This document shows, one piece after another, positions 37,221 through 48,739 of a stretch of 64,000 nt of DNA. Below the pieces are notes generated by a model, which did not search any database, was not told the DNA's origin, and was given only the letters and a program-made list of their open reading frames with translations. Both the position numbers and the translations under genes were made by a program. Source of the stretch: Hyphomicrobiales bacterium (GTDB taxonomy: Bacteria; Pseudomonadota; Alphaproteobacteria; Rhizobiales; Rhizobiaceae); assembly GCA_900468535.1 (NCBI GenBank), contig UBTY01000027.1, positions 87,730 to 151,729 of the forward strand, given 5' to 3'. Positions within the stretch are counted from its first letter, which is position 1. The number at the start of each line of letters is the position of its first letter.

Positions 37221-37475
37221 CTACGCTATCGCCCTTGCGATCAGAACCACGATGATGGCACCGACCGTGGCATGAATGATCTGCACCACAAGCGCATTAT
37301 CGATACCAAGCGATATTCCCAGCGCGTTGAAGAGAAAGCCTCCAACAAACGCACCGATGATGCCGCTCAGCAGGCACCGTATCAATCCGCCTCCGCCGAC
37401 GATCAGGCTGGCGAGGAAGCCCGCCACCAGACCGATCAGGAGGAAGATAAGCAATGCCTGCGTACCCATAGACAT
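37221..37475 (-). CDS. GlsB/YeaQ/YmgE-family small membrane protein
   Basis: An 84-aa three-helix membrane protein with the family core LIRCLLSGIIGAFVGGFLFN in the middle and a hydrophobic C-terminus (IIVVLIARAIA). ATG 37475 has AAAGGA at good spacing; an ATG two codons later is possible. It forms a tandem pair with the gene at 36959-37207, probably after an old duplication, as the two now differ strongly. Function unknown; stress-response association is family knowledge. Confidence 0.86.
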   Translation of the reverse strand: MSMGTQALLIFLLIGLVAGFLASLIVGGGGLIRCLLSGIIGAFVGGFLFNALGISLGIDNALVVQIIHATVGAIIVVLIARAIA

Positions 37476-37551
37476 GATGATTTCCTTTCGCTTTTTCCAG
37501 TCCGAGATTGAATGTGATCCAATCCGTCATAGAGAGCGGCGAAGAAAATTA

Positions 37552-38997
37552 TCAAGCGTTCAGGACACGACCATAGGCATCCAGAACCGCTTCCTTCATG
37601 GTTTCGGAAACCGTCGGATGCGGGAAGATGGTGTGCATCAGTTCCTCTTCGGTCGTCTCCAGGTTCATGGCGACGACGAAGCCCTGGATCAGTTCGGTGA
37701 CTTCGGCGCCGACCATGTGGGCGCCGAGCAGTTCGCCGGTCTTCTTGTCGAAGATCACCTTGCAGAGACCCTGGTCCTCGCCGAGCGCGATGGCCTTGCC
37801 GTTGGCGACGAATGAGAAGCGGCCGACGCGGATGTCGCGGCCGGCTTCCTTGGCCTTGGCTTCCGTCAGACCGACGGAGGCGACCTGCGGGTGGCAGTAG
37901 GTGCAGCCGGGGACCTTGCCTTTGTCGGTCGGATGAACGTTCGGCAGGCCGGCGATCTTTTCGACGCAGACGACGCCCTCGTGCTCGGCCTTGTGGGCGA
38001 GCATCGGCGGGCCGGCGACGTCGCCGATGGCATAGATGCCTGACACATTGGTCTTGCCGTAGCCGTCGATGACGACGCAGCCGCGGTCGGTCTTGACGCC
38101 GACGGCTTCGAGGCCGAGGTTCTCGATGTTGCCCTGCACGCCGACGGCCGAGATCATGCGGTCGGCAACGATCTGCTGGACCTTGCCGTCAGCCGTCTCG
38201 ACATGCGCGGTGATGCTGTCGGCGGCCTTTTCGACCTTGGTGATCTTGGCGCTGGTGATGATCTTCATGCCGCGCTTTTCGAGCTGCTTGCGGGCGATCG
38301 CCGTCACTTCGACGTCCTCGACCGGCATGATCGTCGGCATGACCTCGACGACGGTGACGTCGACGCCCATCGAGCGGTAGAAGCTCGCGAACTCGATGCC
38401 GATGGCGCCCGAGCCCATGACGATCAGCGACTTCGGCAGGGCTGCCGGCTTCATCGCCTCGAAATAGGTCCAGATCAGCTTGCCGTCCGGCTCGATGCCG
38501 GGCAGCGCGCGCGGGCGAGCGCCGGTCGCGACGATGATGTGCTTGGCGGTGTAGGTGCCCTCGCCCTTGATGTTCTTCGGAACCGGGTTCTGCGGCTCGA
38601 CGACGGGCTTGGAGGACTTGCCGACGACGATTTCGCCGGGCTTGGTGATCTTGGCTTCGCCCCAGATCACGTCGACCTTGTTCTTCTTCATCAGGAAGCC
38701 GACGCCGCCATTGAGGCGGGCGGAAACGCCGCGGGAGCGGGCGACGACAGCCGTCACGTCGGCGCTCATCTTGCCTTCGAGAACGAGGCCGTAATCCTTG
38801 GCGTGGTTGGCGTGGTCGAGAATCTCGGCCGAGCGCAGCAGCGCCTTCGTCGGGATGCAGCCCCAGTTGAGGCAGATGCCGCCCAGATGCTCGCGTTCGA
38901 CGATCGCGGTCTTGAGGCCAAGCTGGCTGGCGCGCACGGCGGCGACATAGCCGCCGGGGCCCGAACCGATGATGATGACGTCGTAATTCTCAGCCAT
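37552..38997 (-). CDS. lpdA: Dihydrolipoyl dehydrogenase (E3 of pyruvate dehydrogenase)
   Basis: FAD disulfide oxidoreductase (481 aa) reoxidising dihydrolipoyl groups with NAD. The FAD motif GSGPGGYVAAVRASQLG is at 11-27, redox cysteines C42 and C47 in GGICLNWGCIPTKAL, the NAD-binding GSGAIGIEFASFY follows near 190, and the active-site His-Glu pair is in HTIFPHPTVSE. A roughly 20-residue insertion after the redox site (SSKPVVEPQNPVPKNIKGEG) is typical of the PDH-linked rhizobial E3. It is 16 bases downstream of the GNAT gene, closing the pdhABC-SGNH-GNAT-lpdA group. Confidence 0.97.
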   Translation of the reverse strand: MAENYDVIIIGSGPGGYVAAVRASQLGLKTAIVEREHLGGICLNWGCIPTKALLRSAEILDHANHAKDYGLVLEGKMSADVTAVVARSRGVSARLNGGVGFLMKKNKVDVIWGEAKITKPGEIVVGKSSKPVVEPQNPVPKNIKGEGTYTAKHIIVATGARPRALPGIEPDGKLIWTYFEAMKPAALPKSLIVMGSGAIGIEFASFYRSMGVDVTVVEVMPTIMPVEDVEVTAIARKQLEKRGMKIITSAKITKVEKAADSITAHVETADGKVQQIVADRMISAVGVQGNIENLGLEAVGVKTDRGCVVIDGYGKTNVSGIYAIGDVAGPPMLAHKAEHEGVVCVEKIAGLPNVHPTDKGKVPGCTYCHPQVASVGLTEAKAKEAGRDIRVGRFSFVANGKAIALGEDQGLCKVIFDKKTGELLGAHMVGAEVTELIQGFVVAMNLETTEEELMHTIFPHPTVSETMKEAVLDAYGRVLNA

Positions 38998-39012
38998 GTT
39001 TTCCTGCCTTTG

Positions 39013-39600
39013 TTATCGGGCGTCGCGGGTGAGAAGCACCCACTCGTGTTTCCTGCCGGTTTCGAAGGGCGACAGCACATCGCGCCGCGCCCATTCCGAA
39101 AATCCATTCTTCTTGTAAAGCGACAGAGCCGCTTCGTTGTCACTTGCGGTGATCAGGCTGACGGGCAGCATCCCTGCCCTGTCGATCTGATCCCGCAACA
39201 GTCTCTTGCCGATCCCGATGCCGCGCAGATGGCCGTAGACGCCAAGCGTCGCGATGAACCAGCTGCCGATCACCAGTTTCTGCAGGTCGATCACCGGCTG
39301 CAACGCCACGCGGTCGACCTCCATTGTCCTTACATCCTCGCCGAGCGCGTAACCGATCGCCGCGCCCGCCACCTCGCCATAGGCCTCGGCGATCACGGCA
39401 TGGCGCCAGCCGTCGTAGCCCTCGTCGCGGCGCATCTTCAGCCGGCCATGCTCCATCGGCGTATCGCAGCCGCTGAGGCCAAGCTCGCCCAGCCATAGCC
39501 AGGAGGCAAAGCCGTGCGAGGCGATGTCGGCGAGGATCGCCAGTTCAGCCGCGTCATTCGGCGTTGCGGAACGCAGCGTCACGAAAGACCCGCCGCTCAC
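39013..39600 (-). CDS. GNAT-family N-acetyltransferase
   Basis: A 195-aa acyltransferase of the GNAT fold. The acetyl-CoA-binding motif A is seen as LGVYGHLRGIGIGKRLL, and motif B as ASDNEAALSLYKKNGF. Translation most likely starts at GTG 39600, whose GTGA overlaps the stop of the SGNH hydrolase gene; a second GTG at 39582 is possible. Longer frames run out of frame through the hydrolase gene. The substrate is unknown. Position inside the pdh cluster, which makes acetyl-CoA, is suggestive but not evidence of function. Confidence 0.85.
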   Translation of the reverse strand: MSGGSFVTLRSATPNDAAELAILADIASHGFASWLWLGELGLSGCDTPMEHGRLKMRRDEGYDGWRHAVIAEAYGEVAGAAIGYALGEDVRTMEVDRVALQPVIDLQKLVIGSWFIATLGVYGHLRGIGIGKRLLRDQIDRAGMLPVSLITASDNEAALSLYKKNGFSEWARRDVLSPFETGRKHEWVLLTRDAR

Positions 39601-40238
39601 AGTCCCAGCATCATCCGCACGGTCGATTCCAGACCGCGCCCGAGAGCGCGGGTATTGTCGGCGTCCAGATGGATGCCGTCGAGCGGCGTCGTCTTCGCAA
39701 CCGAATTGCTGTCGAAGAAGCCGCAGCCGAGTTCGTCGGCAAGATCGCGGTAGAGCGTCGGCAACATGGCCGATTCCTCGATGCCGCCGACGAAGGACGC
39801 GGCGAACGGCACATTGGCCGTTTCGCAGATCCTGGGCGGCGCGACGATCAGGATATCGGGCACGTCGAAATCGAAGGGCCAGGCATGGTTGCGGATCAAT
39901 CGCACCAGCCGGGCGATGCCCTGGCAGGCGGCAAAGGCCGAACCCGCCACGACATTCTTCATGTCGTTGGTGCCGAGCAGGAGAATGACGAGATCGAGCG
40001 GCGCATGCGTCTGCAAAATGGTCGGCAGGACGCGGGCGCCGTTGCGGTCGCAATCGGCGAGGTGATCGTCGAATGCGGTGGTGCGACCGTTCAATCCTTC
40101 GGCGATGATCCGGACCTCGTTGCCGAGCGCTGCCTGCAGCGCACTCGGCCAACGATCCTGGTAGGCGTGACGGCCGATGGATTCGGCGTCATACCCCCAG
40201 GTCAGACTGTCACCATAGCAAAGAACGGTCTTCGTCAT
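39597..40238 (-). CDS. SGNH/GDSL-family hydrolase
   Basis: A 213-aa esterase-like hydrolase. The catalytic serine S11 is in block I (CYGDSLTWG), block III GTND is in LLLGTNDMK, and the catalytic D187-x2-H190 is in LDGIHLDADN. There is no signal peptide, so it is cytoplasmic. It resembles arylesterases or acyl-CoA thioesterase-like members; the true substrate is unknown. The start at ATG 40238 matches the family N-terminus. It lies 19 bases after pdhC and overlaps the GNAT gene by 4 bases. Confidence 0.9.
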   Translation of the reverse strand: MTKTVLCYGDSLTWGYDAESIGRHAYQDRWPSALQAALGNEVRIIAEGLNGRTTAFDDHLADCDRNGARVLPTILQTHAPLDLVILLLGTNDMKNVVAGSAFAACQGIARLVRLIRNHAWPFDFDVPDILIVAPPRICETANVPFAASFVGGIEESAMLPTLYRDLADELGCGFFDSNSVAKTTPLDGIHLDADNTRALGRGLESTVRMMLGL

Positions 40239-40257
40239 TTCCGTCTCCGCGCTTGTC

Positions 40258-41607
40258 TCAGACGAGCATGCCCATCGGGTTTTCGATATAGCCCTTGAAC
40301 GCCTGCAGCAGCTCTGCACCGAGCGCGCCATCGACGCAGCGATGGTCGGTCGACAGCGTGACGGTCATCACGGTGGCGACGGCCAGTTGGCCGTTCTTGA
40401 CGACCGGGCGCTGCTCGCCCGCGCCGACCGCGAGGATCGTTGCGTGCGGCGGGTTGATGACGGCAGCGAACTGCTTGACGCCCATCATGCCCATGTTGGA
40501 GACCGACGAGGTGCCGCCCTGATATTCCTCGGGCTTCAGCTTGCGGTCCTTGGCGCGCTTGCCGAGGTCGCGCATCTCGTTGGAGATGGCAGACAGGGTC
40601 TTTTCCTCGGCCTTGCGGATGATCGGGGTGATCAGGCCGCCGGGGATCGAGACGGCAACGCCGACATCGGCGTGCTTGTGCTTGACCATGTTGGCTTCGG
40701 TCCAGGAGACGTTGGCATCCGGAACGTCGCGAAGCGCCAGCGCCATGGCCTTGATGACCATGTCGTTGACCGACAGCTTGTAGGCCGGAGCGCTATCCTT
40801 GCGGGGGGCCGCGTCGTTGAGCTGGGCGCGCAGCGCCAGCAGCGCGTCGAGCTCGCAATCGACGGTGACGTAGAAGTGCGGCACAGTCTGCTTGGATTCG
40901 ACCAGACGCTTGGCGATGACCTTGCGCATGCCGTCATGCGGCACGAGTTCGTAGGAACCCGGCTCGAACAGCTTGAGAACGGTCTCGTCGGAAGCGCCCT
41001 TCGGTGCGGCGGCAGGAGCCGATGCGGCAGCCTGCGGAGCGGCGGCAGGCGCAGCCTTTGCACCACCACCAGCGACAGCAGCTTCGACGTCGCTCTTGAC
41101 GACGCGGCCATGCGGGCCGGAGCCTGCGATGGCCGACAGATCGATACCGGCTTCCTTGGCCAGACGACGCGCGAGCGGCGAGGAGAAGCTGCGGTTGCCC
41201 GACGCAGGTGCAGCAGCAGGCGCTGCGGCCGGAGCCGGTGCAGCAGCAGGTGCCGCGGCAGGCGCCGGAGCGGCTTCGCTCTTCACTTCCGCCTTCGGGG
41301 CTTCGGCAGCCTTCGGTGCCGGAGCAGCCGAGCCGGCGCCGCTTGCGGCAGCGGCGACGTCTTCGCCGTCAGCGGCGAGAACGGCGATCAGCGCGTTGAC
41401 CTTGACGCCTTCGGTGCCGGCGGGAACGACGAGCTTGGCGACAACGCCTTCGTCAACCGCTTCGACTTCCATCGTCGCCTTGTCGGTTTCGATCTCGGCG
41501 ATGACATCGCCAGACTTGACCGTATCGCCTTCCTTGACCAGCCACTTGGCGAGGTTGCCCTCTTCCATGGTCGGAGACAGGGCAGGCATCGTGATGTTGA
41601 TAGGCAT
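40258..41607 (-). CDS. pdhC: Pyruvate dehydrogenase E2, dihydrolipoamide acetyltransferase
   Basis: Core subunit (449 aa) transferring acetyl groups to CoA. One lipoyl domain (1-77) has lipoylated K43 in ETDKATME. Ala/Pro-rich linkers (about 85-145 and 180-205) flank the E3-binding domain ([27 protein letters not shown]). The catalytic acyltransferase domain ends with the active-site [18 protein letters not shown] 35-nt run in the lipoyl coding region is identical to one in pdhB. It is 18 bases downstream of pdhB. Confidence 0.97.
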   Translation of the reverse strand: MPINITMPALSPTMEEGNLAKWLVKEGDTVKSGDVIAEIETDKATMEVEAVDEGVVAKLVVPAGTEGVKVNALIAVLAADGEDVAAAASGAGSAAPAPKAAEAPKAEVKSEAAPAPAAAPAAAPAPAAAPAAAPASGNRSFSSPLARRLAKEAGIDLSAIAGSGPHGRVVKSDVEAAVAGGGAKAAPAAAPQAAASAPAAAPKGASDETVLKLFEPGSYELVPHDGMRKVIAKRLVESKQTVPHFYVTVDCELDALLALRAQLNDAAPRKDSAPAYKLSVNDMVIKAMALALRDVPDANVSWTEANMVKHKHADVGVAVSIPGGLITPIIRKAEEKTLSAISNEMRDLGKRAKDRKLKPEEYQGGTSSVSNMGMMGVKQFAAVINPPHATILAVGAGEQRPVVKNGQLAVATVMTVTLSTDHRCVDGALGAELLQAFKGYIENPMGMLV

Positions 41608-41625
41608 CGAAATACCCTTCCCTTG

Positions 41626-43008
<1,383 letters not shown>

Positions 43009-43025
43009 GGGTCTACCCTCCCCGA

Positions 43026-44072
43026 TTACAGCAGAATGTCAGTGTAGAGCTCGGATGCATCCGGCTCCGGATCGGCCTGGGCGAAATCGGCGCTGTCGGC
43101 TACGATATCGCGGACGTCCTTGTCGATCGCCTTGAGATCGTCTTCCGAGGCCCAGCCCTTTTCGATGAGGCGTGCCTTGACCTGCTCGATCGGATCCTGC
43201 TCGGAGCGCATTTTCTGCACTTCTTCCTTCGTGCGGTACTTCGCCGGGTCGGACATCGAGTGACCACGGTAACGATAGGTCAGCATCTCAAGGATGATCG
43301 GTCCCTTGCCGGAGCGGCAATGCTCGAGGGCTTCGTCCGCAGCAGCCTTGACGGCGCGGACGTCCATGCCGTCAACCTGAATACCGGGGATGCCGAAGCC
43401 GGAGCCGCGGAGCGAGTAGTTCGACTGAGCGGTTGCACGAGCGGTCGAGGTACCCATGGCGTAACGGTTGTTTTCGACGATGTAGATGATGGGGAGCTTC
43501 CAGAGAGCAGCCATGTTGAAGCTCTCGTAGACTTGGCCCTGGTTGGCGGCGCCGTCACCGAAGTAGGCCACGGAGACGCTGTCGTTGCCACGATAGCGGT
43601 TCGCGAAGGCAAGACCCGTTCCGAGCGAGACCTGAGCACCGACGATGCCGTGACCGCCGTAGAAATGCTTCTCTTTCGAGAACATGTGCATCGAGCCGCC
43701 CTTGCCGCGCGAATAACCGCCGCGGCGGCCGGTCAACTCGGCCATGACGCCACGCGCGCTCATGCCGGTTGCCAGCATGTGGCCGTGATCGCGATAGGCC
43801 GTGATGACCTGATCGCCTTCCTTCTGCGCCATCTGCATGCCGACGACGACAGCTTCCTGGCCAATATAAAGGTGACAGAAACCGCCAATGAAGCCCATGC
43901 CGTAAAGCTGACCGGCCTTCTCTTCGAAGCGGCGGATCAGCAGCATGTCGCGATAAGCGCTGAGCTCTTCATCACGCGTGAAATCGGCAACGGGACCACC
44001 ATTGGATGCCCTGTTTGCCGGCTTTGCGCTTGTTTTACGGCTGGAAACGGTCGCGTTCTTTCGCGGCGCCAT
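43026..44072 (-). CDS. pdhA: Pyruvate dehydrogenase E1 alpha subunit
   Basis: Thiamine-pyrophosphate-dependent decarboxylase subunit (348 aa) forming a heterotetramer with PdhB. The TPP-binding motif [24 protein letters not shown] segment is near residue 183, and the phosphorylation-loop region [15 protein letters not shown] is recognisable. A basic, Ala-rich N-terminal tail (about 1-28) precedes the core. It heads pdhA-pdhB-pdhC-SGNH-GNAT-lpdA. A good sigma-70-like promoter lies about 45-70 bases upstream. Confidence 0.97.
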   Translation of the reverse strand: MAPRKNATVSSRKTSAKPANRASNGGPVADFTRDEELSAYRDMLLIRRFEEKAGQLYGMGFIGGFCHLYIGQEAVVVGMQMAQKEGDQVITAYRDHGHMLATGMSARGVMAELTGRRGGYSRGKGGSMHMFSKEKHFYGGHGIVGAQVSLGTGLAFANRYRGNDSVSVAYFGDGAANQGQVYESFNMAALWKLPIIYIVENNRYAMGTSTARATAQSNYSLRGSGFGIPGIQVDGMDVRAVKAAADEALEHCRSGKGPIILEMLTYRYRGHSMSDPAKYRTKEEVQKMRSEQDPIEQVKARLIEKGWASEDDLKAIDKDVRDIVADSADFAQADPEPDASELYTDILL

Positions 44073-44113
44073 TCAACCCTCCCTATGGGTTTGTCGGTTC
44101 TTTGGTGGCGCAC

Positions 44114-44142
44114 ACCATAGGGAAGAAATTTGGCCACAGCAA
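44114..44142 (-). promoter_or_regulatory. Candidate sigma-70 promoter of pdhA operon
   Basis: On the minus strand TTGCTG (plus 44137-44142) and TATGGT (plus 44114-44119) are separated by exactly 17 bases, about 40 bases before the pdhA start codon. No other promoter-like pair in the gap is as good. Confidence 0.5.
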
Positions 44143-44202
44143 TGCCATAAATGCATGGCTCGTATTCACCAGTAAACTACTGATAAATATGAATTTATTT
44201 CG

Positions 44203-44223
44203 ATTAACTGAATTTCGGTTAAT
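44203..44223. repeat. 21-nt near-perfect palindrome at the end of the DivIC-like gene
   Basis: ATTAACTGAA-T-TTCGGTTAAT has ten-base arms with a single T-G mismatch. It overlaps the stop codon (44219-44221) of the septum-formation gene and lies 130-150 bases upstream of pdhA. AT-rich, no T tract; could be an operator for pdh or a weak 3' hairpin. Confidence 0.45.
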
Positions 44224-44539
44224 TGGAATAATGATTGAATATGACGACTTCGTCGGCACGAGAAACATTAAGCTGAAGACGCGCTTTTTCGTCCAGCATA
44301 TCCTTGTCCATCGAACCGTCGCTGAGCAGCGCGACCTGCTTTTCAAGATGCTCGCGCTTACCTTTCAGAACCGCCAACTCCTTTTCACGCGTAATCCGCT
44401 GGCGCTCGAACGCTTCGGTTGCCCGCAGACCGTAATCACCGTGAATGCAATGATAGCCGAAGTAGGAAAGAAAGGCGACCGTCATGGCCGGAACCACGAA
44501 ACGACCGATCTTTTTCTTCTTGTGATGCTTTGTCCACAT
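44219..44539 (-). CDS. Septum formation initiator (FtsB/DivIC-like) protein
   Basis: A 106-aa bitopic membrane protein. A basic cytoplasmic N-terminus (WTKHHKKKKIGR) is followed by one transmembrane helix (about residues 13-32), then a coiled coil (about 42-75, AFERQRITREKELAVLKGK) and a short periplasmic tail. This layout fits the FtsB/DivIC family of divisome proteins. It lies between eno and pdhA, the same place as ftsB next to eno in many proteobacteria, which supports the call. Overall sequence similarity is low, as usual for the family. Confidence 0.87.
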   Translation of the reverse strand: MWTKHHKKKKIGRFVVPAMTVAFLSYFGYHCIHGDYGLRATEAFERQRITREKELAVLKGKREHLEKQVALLSDGSMDKDMLDEKARLQLNVSRADEVVIFNHYSN

Positions 44540-44626
44540 AAACGCACGCTCGAACGCATTACCTCGATGCGAGCAAGACTAGCGGGTAGAGATTAACTGT
44601 CCGTTGACTATGAAAAATCAGGCACG

Positions 44627-44656
44627 AAAAAACCCGCGCCTTTGAAAGACGCGGGT
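44627..44656 (-). terminator. Intrinsic terminator of eno
   Basis: On the minus strand ACCCGCG and CGCGGGT (plus 44650-44656 and 44632-44638) form a 7-bp stem, extended by an inner CTTT/AAAG pairing, followed by a T run (A at plus 44627-44632). It is 24 bases after the eno stop. Confidence 0.92.
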
Positions 44657-44680
44657 CCAAGCTGTTGAAATCAGGTACGA

Positions 44681-46039
<1,359 letters not shown>

Positions 46040-46050
46040 GCTTCGCAGCG

Positions 46051-46080
46051 ATGTTCGTGCGTGGCGTATTACACGAACAT
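46051..46080. repeat. Inverted repeat 2 between kdsA and eno (9-bp arms, 12-nt spacer)
   Basis: ATGTTCGTG (46051-46059) and CACGAACAT (46072-46080) are perfect complements, again with a 12-nt spacer and 41 bases from repeat 1 (start to start). It lies 16 bases after the kdsA stop. The arms differ in sequence from those of repeat 1 except at the outer ATG/CAT. Confidence 0.65.
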
Positions 46081-46096
46081 GTCAGTCTTTTGAACG

Positions 46097-46939
46097 TCAG
46101 CCCTTTGCGATCGCGTCGAAGGCCAGGAGCTTTTCGAGAAGCCTCGGCATATCCTTGAGATAGACCATGTTCGGACCGTCAGACGGAGCATTGTCCGGAT
46201 CTTCGTGCGTCTCGACGAACACACCTGCGACACCGACGGCAACGGCGGCGCGCGCCAGTGTCTCGACGAACTCGCGCTGACCGCCGCTGGAACCACCCTG
46301 CCCGCCCGGCTGCTGCACCGAATGGGTAGCATCGAACACCACGGGGGCGCCAAGGCCCGCCATGATCGGCAGCGAACGCATGTCCGACACCAGCGTGTTG
46401 TAGCCGAAGGAGGCACCGCGCTCGCAAAGCAGGATGTTCGGGTTGCCGCTGTCGTTGAGCTTGGCAAGCACGTTCTTCATGTCCCAGGGAGCCAGGAACT
46501 GGCCCTTCTTGACGTTGATGGTGCGGCCGGTCTTGGCCGCAGCGACCAGCAGGTCGGTTTGACGGCTGAGGAAGGCCGGGATCTGCAGGATGTCGACGAC
46601 AGTGGCCACCTCGGCGCATTGTTCCTCGGTGTGAATGTCGGTCAAGACTGGGAAGCCATATTCCTTCTTGAGATCAGCAAACACCTCGAGTGCGGTCTCC
46701 AGACCGATGCCGCGCTGTGCCGAGAGCGACGTCCGGTTCGCCTTGTCGAAGGAAGACTTGTAAACGAGGCCAATGCCGAGCTTGTCGCAGAGCTCCTTCA
46801 GAACGCCGGCGATCATGAACGCATGGTCGCGGCTTTCCATCTGGCAGGGCCCGGCGATCAGAGACAGCTTGCCGGCGTTGGAAAAGGAGACGTGGCCGGC
46901 GCCTTCGCCAACCACGACTTCGGAATTTGTCTGGCTCAT
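46097..46939 (-). CDS. kdsA: 3-deoxy-8-phosphooctulonate synthase
   Basis: Cytoplasmic enzyme (280 aa) condensing arabinose 5-phosphate and phosphoenolpyruvate to Kdo 8-phosphate for the lipopolysaccharide core. Family landmarks are [14 protein letters not shown], the [12 protein letters not shown] loop, the LTDIHTEEQ segment and [21 protein letters not shown]. It lacks the metal-binding cysteine pattern of the metal-dependent class near CQMES only in part (a Cys is present), so the class is left open. ATG 46939 overlaps the VOC gene stop by 4 bases (coupled). Confidence 0.97.
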   Translation of the reverse strand: MSQTNSEVVVGEGAGHVSFSNAGKLSLIAGPCQMESRDHAFMIAGVLKELCDKLGIGLVYKSSFDKANRTSLSAQRGIGLETALEVFADLKKEYGFPVLTDIHTEEQCAEVATVVDILQIPAFLSRQTDLLVAAAKTGRTINVKKGQFLAPWDMKNVLAKLNDSGNPNILLCERGASFGYNTLVSDMRSLPIMAGLGAPVVFDATHSVQQPGGQGGSSGGQREFVETLARAAVAVGVAGVFVETHEDPDNAPSDGPNMVYLKDMPRLLEKLLAFDAIAKG

Positions 46940-47820
46940 CGTTTCTCCTCGAAGGCGAAGAGCGCGCCCTGCCCGGGCGCAGCCTTCACCAGAATTCGAT
47001 TGTTCTTGCGCGTGTAGGTCATCCCGTTAGCAGCCAAATGCGCTTCTGTCACGGCGAGATCGCCAACCTTGAAGACGATCGCAACGCCTCGCAGACCGCG
47101 ATCTGCAGCGGGAGCCGCAAGATCGAAATAGGCGTCGAGCCCATCCGGCGAAAGAATGCAAACCCGCGCATTCGGCGCGATTACGCTGACCCCGAACGCA
47201 TCCTCGCGCACGGCGCCTGAGCACGACACATGCCGCATGAAGAGCGAGAATGCTTTGGGATCAGGCGCCGTCAGGACGATATCGGCAATACCGGTGACCC
47301 CGTTATCGTGCGTTTCCAATGCCTTGCGATCGGCGGGCAAGGGGTTGACCCGCTGGCAGGTAAACAGGAAGAAATCCGGCGCTCTCAGATCGGCCGCAAA
47401 AGCAAGCCGAAAGGCAGCAGTCGTTTCCGTCCCATCCGGCATTTTCATCGGACGGGCGAACTGAAGCATGTCGCCGCCGCTGATCTTGTCGGCCTGAAAA
47501 CGGGCGTGATCGCGGTCTGCGTCAGAGGTGCCGAGAACGACCGCGGACATGCCTTCATCGCCGCAGCGAAACCGAAATGCCCGATCGCGAGATGTGAAGA
47601 TGTTGCCCTTCTTCAGCGAGGTCTCGTAAATATCGGTGTCCGCGATCCCGAGTGGCTCCAGATATGTTTTGTCGGCGAAGAAAACGCAGGCGTTTTCCGT
47701 TCCAAACGGATGACGGGCATCAGCCGCCACTGTGAAGCCAAGCTTGCCGAGCCGCTCGCGGGCGAGACCTATGTTGGCCACCGGCAGGACGATGTGATCA
47801 AGAGGATGGGCTTCACTCAC
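46936..47820 (-). CDS. VOC (glyoxalase/bleomycin resistance) superfamily protein
   Basis: A 294-aa protein of vicinal-oxygen-chelate type. The N-terminal part begins [22 protein letters not shown], a typical glyoxalase-like beta-alpha start, and a second such unit begins near [18 protein letters not shown], so two tandem modules are likely (glyoxalase-3-like). Translation starts at GTG 47820, nine bases after a perfect GGAGG; the longer open frame runs through the lexA promoter. It is coupled to kdsA through a 4-base ATGA overlap. Metal ligands and substrate cannot be assigned with confidence. Confidence 0.86.
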   Translation of the reverse strand: MSEAHPLDHIVLPVANIGLARERLGKLGFTVAADARHPFGTENACVFFADKTYLEPLGIADTDIYETSLKKGNIFTSRDRAFRFRCGDEGMSAVVLGTSDADRDHARFQADKISGGDMLQFARPMKMPDGTETTAAFRLAFAADLRAPDFFLFTCQRVNPLPADRKALETHDNGVTGIADIVLTAPDPKAFSLFMRHVSCSGAVREDAFGVSVIAPNARVCILSPDGLDAYFDLAAPAADRGLRGVAIVFKVGDLAVTEAHLAANGMTYTRKNNRILVKAAPGQGALFAFEEKR

Positions 47821-47953
47821 AGGCAGATCCTCCTTCCAAAACCAGCATCGGTGTGCGCCCGATGACAGAACAATGCAACAGGCTTTCGATATCCCGCAAA
47901 TGAAATGCAAAAACAGGACAAGTCCGACGCAAGTTTTACGAAAATTTAGGTAC

Positions 47954-47982
47954 TTGCAGAACACATATGGAACATATAGTGT
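47954..47982 (+). promoter_or_regulatory. Candidate lexA promoter overlapping the SOS box
   Basis: TTGCAG (47954-47959) is followed after 17 bases by TAGTGT (47977-47982), or after 15 by TATAGT. The SOS box lies inside the spacer, so LexA binding would block polymerase. Confidence 0.5.
47959..47973. promoter_or_regulatory. SOS box (LexA operator), GAAC-N7-GAAC
   Basis: GAAC (47959-47962) and GAAC (47970-47973) are separated by 7 bases, exactly the direct-repeat LexA operator known in alphaproteobacteria (GTTC-N7-GTTC on the other strand). It lies 50 bases upstream of lexA and also upstream of the divergent VOC-kdsA unit. Confidence 0.9.
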
Positions 47983-48022
47983 CCGTTCTGGCTTTGTTTC
48001 ACGACTCTGGGGTTCGACTTCG

Positions 48023-48739
48023 ATGCTGACACGCAAGCAACAGGAGCTTCTTCTCTTCATTCACGAACGAATGAAAGAGTCCGGCGTCCCCCCGTCCTTC
48101 GACGAAATGAAGGATGCACTCGACCTCGCTTCGAAGTCGGGAATTCATCGCCTCATCACCGCTCTGGAGGAGCGCGGCTTCATTCGTCGACTGCCGAACA
48201 GGGCGCGCGCGCTCGAGGTTATCAAGCTGCCGGAGGCATACAGCCCCAGCATCCAGCCTCGGCGTGGCTTTTCGCCGAGCGTGATCGAAGGCAGCCTTGG
48301 CAAGCCGCAACCTGCCCCTGCGCCGAAACCCGCCCCCAGTGCCGACAACGGCAATTCCGTCTCCGTGCCCGTCATGGGACGCATCGCTGCGGGCGTTCCG
48401 ATTTCGGCAATCCAGAACAACACCCATGATATTTCGGTGCCAGCCGACATGCTGGCATCCGGCGAGCATTATGCGCTCGAGGTCAAAGGCGACTCGATGA
48501 TCGAGGCCGGCATTTTCGACGGCGATACGGTCATCATTCGCAATGGCAGCACGGCCAATCCCGGCGACATCGTCGTGGCCCTGGTCGATGACGAGGAAGC
48601 GACCTTGAAGCGCTTCCGCCGCAAGGGCGCATCGATCGCGCTGGAGGCCGCCAATCCTGCTTACGAAACGCGCATTTTCGGCCCTGACCGCGTCAAGGTA
48701 CAGGGTAAGCTTGTCGGGCTGATCCGCCGGTATCACTAG
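48023..48739 (+). CDS. lexA: SOS repressor LexA
   Basis: Repressor/autopeptidase (238 aa) of the SOS regulon. The N-terminal winged HTH includes [17 protein letters not shown] and a Ser/Arg-rich recognition region [10 protein letters not shown] long linker with many Pro (about 95-110) precedes the peptidase. The cleavage bond is A123-G124 in GRIAAGVP, and the catalytic dyad is S158 (GDSM) and K196 (ATLKRF). Start ATG 48023 matches the family; the longer frame crosses the promoter. An SOS box in its promoter implies autoregulation. The 3' end overlaps comEC by 47 bases on the opposite strand. Confidence 0.97.
   Translation: MLTRKQQELLLFIHERMKESGVPPSFDEMKDALDLASKSGIHRLITALEERGFIRRLPNRARALEVIKLPEAYSPSIQPRRGFSPSVIEGSLGKPQPAPAPKPAPSADNGNSVSVPVMGRIAAGVPISAIQNNTHDISVPADMLASGEHYALEVKGDSMIEAGIFDGDTVIIRNGSTANPGDIVVALVDDEEATLKRFRRKGASIALEAANPAYETRIFGPDRVKVQGKLVGLIRRYH

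Noticed and set aside
39601..40152. Long N-terminal extension of the GNAT gene
   Set aside because: This part is an out-of-frame reading of the SGNH hydrolase gene; the GNAT domain begins at the GTG at 39600.
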